Positions 59,726-64,000 of a DNA stretch of 64,000 bases are shown piece after piece. The stretch's first letter is position 1; each line of letters begins with the position of its first letter. The notes beneath the pieces are model-generated. The model saw only the letters and a program-made list of their open reading frames with translations, was not told the DNA's origin and searched no databases. This DNA is from Podocnemis expansa (lineage: Eukaryota > Chordata > Testudines > Podocnemididae), in contig ML682005.1 in the NCBI GenBank assembly GCA_007922195.1, positions 39,829,682 through 39,893,681 on the forward strand, written 5' to 3'. The position numbers and the translations under genes are program-made.

Positions 59726-60251
59726 AATTAAGAAACAGTGATAGATAACGGCTCAGGGGGGAAAAAAAGAAAACACACACCTCTTCGGTGCAGTGAGAGG
59801 AGCATCAGACATGGCTTTTTTTTTTATTATTATTGTTGTTAGAAGGTGTGCTTTTTATCCTAAATCCAGATATTAAAATTTCAAGCGGTTTAGTTCTAAT
59901 CCTGCTCTAGTATATGTACAATATATGGTTTTGTTTTATAATTTTACTGTTAAGTTTCGTACCATATCCAAAAATACATGGTGGTAGACTCTTTTTACTG
60001 TTATGTAGAGAAATTCAACACTATTCTTATTTATCAGATTCAGACATTTAATAATAAATATAATTAAGGTCATGTTTTGAAAGTGCCATAAGCTGAGTGG
60101 ACAAAAATTTCATTGGGTTATGAAGGACCACACTAGGCTCATTTATTGGGAAAAGTTTCATGCATGTTCATGCCTGCATTTCTTGGAAGTGGGTAGCTGA
60201 TGCATGTGATTCTTTCCTTTTTTTTCCAGAAAGGTAGTATATAGACATATA
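59726..60251. other. Intronic sequence, nothing recognised
   Basis: AT-rich DNA with a T run at about 59815-59825. Confidence 0.35.
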
Positions 60252-60691
60252 GGCTATGTATACACTGCCAAATTAGTCCAGACTAAGGAAGCTTTGTCTG
60301 GAGTAATTTGGCCTATGGCCATACTAGGCTTTGTCTAGTTCGAATTGAGAAATTTCTTAGTACAGACTAGGCAAAGCTTAGTCCGAACTAGTAAGACCCA
60401 ATGGTTAATTTGGACTTCTGTGCTTTGTTCGAACTTTACTTCGAACTAAGCATGGGCAAGACTCAAAGTAGCGGTGAGTTCGGACTAAAGAAGTTTGAAT
60501 TAGCCAATTAGTTCGAGCTAGACACACGTTCTAGTTCAAACTGAAACATTAGTTTGAACTAGAACACACAAATAGTTTGAACTAAGAAGTCCAGGTTAGT
60601 TCAAACTAGCCTGAGGTTAGTTCGGACTAACCTTGGATTTATTTAGTTCAGACTAGCACGTCCAACCTAAATTGCAGACGTAGGCATAGCC
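60252..60691. mobile_element. Palindromic MITE rich in TTCGAACTA motifs
   Basis: The left end is GGCTATGTATACACTGCC and the right end on the minus strand GGCTATGCCTACGTCTGC, so these are inverted termini. The interior repeats AGTTCGAACTA-like words on both strands at least a dozen times, including a perfect inverted pair TTCTAGTTCAAACT (60529-60542) and AGTTTGAACTAGAA (60551-60564). The terminus is close to that of the Harbinger-like copies, but a clean 3-bp duplication is not visible. Confidence 0.65.
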
Positions 60692-62388
60692 ACAAAGGCA
60701 AAGCGTACATGATGTAGAGAGGATTGAGTAACAGGAAGAGGGACAAGACAGCGAGGTAAGCTGTGTGGCCTCAGGGGGAAGAGGCAGAGCAGGGGTTCCA
60801 GTGCCCCTGGTATGGCATTACACAGGGCCAACAGATATGTTTGGCAGTAGCCCCATGAAAGGTTAATCTGGTCCTGGATTTCAGAACTGTTTTATGCCAA
60901 TTTAAGGATAACTTTTGGGAGTGAAATTGACTCCCATGCAGAGGGCCTCAACACAACACACTCCCATAGGCTCACTGCATAATATTCAGTTTTATCCTTA
61001 ACAATATGGTGCTAGAGTTTTAAAGGTATGTCAACACCTAATCCAGCCCTTGGCAGTGATTGATAAATGGGGAGGGAGAGGAAAGTAAGGGGAGAAGAAT
61101 TTCGGAGGGTAAATCTGTTGGCAGAAATTGCCTATTAAAAGAATGAGATATTTCTGTATATCAAGAATTGAAAAAGCATTTTTCCTAAATTAACAGCATT
61201 TTGCTAAATAATTCCGGTGATAATTTTATACTGTTGAAAAATAATGTACAACTTCATGTAAAGAACATTGCACACAAAACAGAAGGTAAGTAGTATCCTG
61301 TGAAGTGTAGCAACTTTTAAAAAATGCTGCCTCATTAGAGGAAAAATATGAAGTTCTCAATAGTTATTTTGCACTTCACTGGAAAAGTAGTTTTCAGACT
61401 TTTTTTTTTCTGGACCCAGTTGAAAAAAAATCATTTATGCACATGATCCAACAAATATATATATGAGCAGTGCGTTCCAGTCTTCTGGCAGTGGCAGCAG
61501 GGGGGTGGCCATGACCTTGTGCATGAGGGTCTGTGACTGTACTGGGTCCCTACCTGTGCTTTGGAAACCAGTGCATTAGGGTGTGCGTTTAAGATACAGT
61601 GGACTGAATTTTAGCTAGCAGTTGTGAAATTTGTGCAGTGCAGCAGTCCCACTATCACCAACATTTGTAAAATAGACTGCTGTTCTAAGCCTTTTTGATT
61701 TATATAGATACATAAAAGTTTGCTTTGTATGTGGTTTACTATAGTGGAAATGCAAATATAGTACATTTTCTAAGAAACATAATCGACTTAAAGGTTTGAG
61801 TGAATGAAGTATGCTGAAAATCTTTAGCATCAGATATTTTAATGTTATCTTTTAAAAATTGTAATATGCCTCTAAGAAAATTAAAATAGAAAATTCTATT
61901 CTATTCTTAGAAAATTCTAATACGCCACATTCCTATTGGTTTTGTAATTGTTTTAAATGAACTTTGTAGAAAACAGTTTTGTTTTATTGTATTATATTTT
62001 GCCCCCACACACTGGTATATGCTCTGTTAACTCTATATGAACATGTTCACATTAATTTAGAAAACCCAAACCATTTTAATATTGTTAATAGAAAATATTT
62101 CTGCATAGTACACTTTAATAATAGTATAATTCTCCTCAGTGAATAACTTTGCGTATGAGAAATAAATTCAAGCACGTCTATTTATATGCTTTATTTTTTA
62201 GTGAGTTTATAAAATTCTTGTTATATTTATGCTGTCATTTTATATTTCCATGCTCAAATTCTGCACTATTGTACATGAGGTTTGTTTTTCTTAGTGTCTT
62301 AGGGAGTCTTGACCTTTAACCTAAAGCCTGTTGTTTGGCCACAAGGGTATAATTGAACTTTTAACACTTCAATGTGATTCTTCTCTAG
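60692..62388. other. End of the 13.6-kb intron, nothing recognised
   Basis: AT-rich DNA up to TTCTCTAG. A duplicated TAGAAAATTCTA word lies near 61887-61919. There are no repeat ends or coding motifs. Confidence 0.4.
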
Positions 62389-62550
62389 GTAGCTCTGGTG
62401 GAATGGACGGAGAGTGTTGGTCTTACTCTAGTTAACAGGGATCTGATCTCAATGCAATTGAAGACTCCAGGTGGACAGATTCTGACATATTATATTCTGC
62501 AAATTTTTCCTTTCACATCTGAGAGCAAACGCATGGGAATAATAGTTCGG
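62389..62550 (+). CDS. ATP9B: ATP9B internal exon (N-domain)
   Basis: The exon is 162 nt, 54 codons in phase 0, between TTCTCTAG and the donor GTACGT. The product starts [18 protein letters not shown], directly continuing SPDE of the previous exon to give SPDEVALV, and ends [15 protein letters not shown]. The [10 protein letters not shown] segment is the ATP9 version of the conserved F-S-xx-KRM block in the P-type ATPase nucleotide-binding domain, where the phenylalanine and lysine side contact adenine nucleotide in better studied members. The next exon, expected to open with a DES-type sequence and the KGAD motif, was not seen before base 64000. No frameshift or stop interrupts the five exons, so the gene looks intact here. 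Confidence 0.96.
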
Positions 62551-63094
62551 GTACGTTTAGAATATTCTTAAAATTGTTTGGTTTTTAGTAAGTGCTTTTT
62601 ACTACTTTTTTTTACAGTGTATCAGTTTACTCAATCTAAATGTGGACATTTCAAAGTATGCACAGTTTGTGTATTTTGTGACTTCTTCAAGTAAAAAACT
62701 CGACTGCATAAATAACACTAGTTTAAGAACAAAACATTCAACAAAGATACCTTCAAAAATTAAAACAAATCTCTGCTGCACAATGCTCTGTTTAGGCAGA
62801 ACTCGGCAAACACATGGGGTCATGTTGACTTCAATACTTTATGCATAGAGCAGCTTAGGGCCTAAAACTCAAGTTTTGCTTTCTCCATTGTACCTATTAT
62901 AGTGCTGTTCAAGGTCTGAGATTTAGGAGTAATATTCAAGGATCACATGTGCTTTAATGTACAGGGCAAATTAGTGAGTAACGTGGCTGAGGCACAAGAG
63001 TCCAGATCCATAAATGTTCTTAGGTGCCTAAAGGTAAGTATGCTTTGCAATGAATAACCCATGGCTGGCCAGCTGACTAAGTCTTATGTGATTC
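62551..63094. other. Start of the last, partial intron
   Basis: AT-rich DNA after the GTACGT donor. Only a weak match to the GGTGCCTAAAGG-type reptile repeat is seen, near 63015-63035. Confidence 0.4.
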
Positions 63095-63455
63095 ACGCAT
63101 TGGGGCTGTTTAACTGCATTGTAGACTTCCAGGATTGGGTTGCAGCTTGAGCTCTGGGACCCTCCCACCTTGCAGCATCCCAGAATCGGTACTCTGTTTC
63201 AAACCTGGAAGTCTACAATGCAATTAAATTAGAGTGACCAAATGTCCTAATTTATAGGGACAGTTCCAATATTCAAAAGGTTTTTTTTTTGTTTGTTTGT
63301 ATAGAAGTGTCTGTTAGCCCCCAGCTCCTGTCCCAGTTTGTCACACTTGCTGTCTTGTCACCCTGAGTTAAACAGCCCTTTAACCTGAGCCCCACAAGCC
63401 TGAGTCAGTTGGCATGGGCCAGCTGTGGATGGCTAATTGTAATGTGCAGGTACGC
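63095..63455. mobile_element. MITE with 25-bp hairpin, split by a nested insertion
   Basis: The left arm TTTAACTGCATTGTAGAC... (63109-63133) pairs with 63204-63228 at 24 of 25 positions. The element's text stops at GCAATTAAA (63228) and resumes at TTAAACAGCCCTTTAACC (63368), followed by CCTGAGTCAGTTGGCATGGG and GGCTAATTGTAATGTGCAG, so about 140 bases are inserted. The outer limits are approximate. The terminal words (TGCATTGTAGAC) fit the reptile GTCTACACTGCAATTAA group of MITEs. Confidence 0.65.
63229..63367 (+). mobile_element. Nested MITE with GAGTGACC...GTCACCCT ends
   Basis: The left end is TTAGAGTGACCAAATGTCC and the right end GCTGTCTTGTCACCCTGAG, an inverted terminal pair. The word TTAAA occurs at both sides (63224-63228 and 63368-63372) and fits a target duplication. 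Interior words (ATTTATAGGGACAGTTCCAA, GTCCCAGTTTGTCACACTTG) match an abundant turtle/crocodilian MITE. A T run at 63281-63290 precedes GTTTGTTTGT. Confidence 0.72.
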
Positions 63456-63704
63456 AGGATATGAGGGTAAGAAACATATGTCCCAGTTTAAGGCTCTACT
63501 ACAGTCCTCAAAACTAACTCTGGAGGTGCCTAAATTTTCAGAGGAAAAGTTCCCAAAGTGTCTACGTTTTCTGCATCTGGGCATGCATACTGCTGTCTCA
63601 CTTTAAATACTTTTCTCTTGCCTAAACCCTAGAGTGGTCCACAAACCAAGGGAAGATAGGCATTCACCCATCTCTCATGTATGGGGTCCAATCAAGAAGG
63701 TATG
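63456..63704. other. Intronic spacer, nothing recognised
   Basis: Mixed composition without element ends. Confidence 0.3.
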
Positions 63705-63835
63705 CTCAGAGGTCTGACAAAGAGGGATTTTCTCCCTCAGAAGCTCATGTGATAAATAAATTTTAGTCTTTAAAAGTGCCACCAGACTCCTGGTTTGTTT
63801 TGCTGGAGTAGGCTAACACAGCTACCCCTTTGGGA
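63705..63835 (-). repeat. Snap-back repeat 8
   Basis: The text AGAGGGATTTTCTCCCTCAG, AAGCTCATGTGATAAATAAA, AAAGTGCCACCAGACTCC, GCTAACACAGCTACCCCTTT is the family in reverse orientation, clearly related to the copies at 3079-3195 and 47210-47385. Confidence 0.85.
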
Positions 63836-64000
63836 CTACATGAGTAAGTCTTGTTCAAAATCTGACTGGAGTGGTGCCCACCTTTTAATTTTTAGTACAA
63901 TGGTCAGCGCAATTGCTTGGGATATGGGAAGGTCGGTTTCAATTCTTCCTCTTCTTGAGGGGAGAGTAATAATGTGAACAGGGGTCTTTCACTTTTCAGG
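63836..64000. other. Right edge of the window, intronic
   Basis: No feature recognised. The window ends inside the ATP9B intron. Confidence 0.4.

Noticed and set aside
59202..59780. 192-codon open frame on the minus strand
   Set aside because: Same situation: GC-rich island, low-complexity residues, no family signature, and inside an intron of a + strand gene.
1..64000. CRISPR arrays, operons, prophage or bacterial systems
   Set aside because: Spliced vertebrate exons and reptile repeats throughout; no regularly spaced repeats with unique spacers and no bacterial coding density.
1..64000. tRNA, rRNA or known snoRNA genes
   Set aside because: No cloverleaf with A and B boxes, no rRNA-like block and no C/D or H/ACA box pair that I could support by eye.

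Overview
The window is vertebrate nuclear DNA: AT-rich, intron-dominated and full of interspersed repeats. The repeat set points to a turtle, with a crocodilian as the alternative: CR1 LINEs with long open stretches, L2 remnants, a Penelope-like element, hAT, Tigger/pogo-like and Harbinger-like non-autonomous DNA transposons, and short snap-back repeats that I associate with chelonian and crocodilian genomes. No bacterial, plasmid or CRISPR feature is present.

The only host gene I can support is ATP9B, a class 2 P4-ATPase (putative lipid-flippase-type ATPase) on the + strand. Five internal coding exons are visible: 10913-11073, 30107-30249, 41018-41130, 48562-48810 and 62389-62550. Together they give 828 nt, or 276 codons, read without a frame break. 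They cover membrane segments M3-M4 with the PIS motif, the phosphorylation motif DKTGTLT (split by an intron), the actuator-distal part of the P domain and the first part of the nucleotide-binding domain. The start of the gene lies upstream of base 1 and its end beyond base 64000. Introns are about 19.0, 10.8, 7.4 and 13.6 kb, with partial introns at both edges.

Intron content by region. 1-10912: a Tigger-like element with TA duplication, a hAT MITE, a GC-rich hAT element with a minisatellite inside, and two snap-back repeat copies. 11074-30106: an L2 remnant, a second copy of the GC-rich hAT in the opposite orientation, a long antisense CR1 next to a sense CR1 tail, a perfect 21-bp hairpin, a pyrimidine-rich block, another CR1 tail and an antisense CR1 endonuclease fragment. 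30250-41017: a 55-bp-arm fold-back element, a Penelope-type terminal fragment and a probable solo LTR. 41131-48561: a second hAT MITE, a Penelope-like element with inverted ends, and a CR1 interrupted by a repeat and then reworked by a local inverted duplication. 48811-62388: two Harbinger-like MITEs, a palindromic third MITE and two GC-rich islands. 62551-64000: one MITE interrupted by another, and a snap-back copy.

I found no new multi-gene system. The most notable novelties are structural: a hAT family carrying GC-rich cargo, an inverted duplication across a nested LINE/repeat junction, and several long hairpins lying in transcribed introns of ATP9B.
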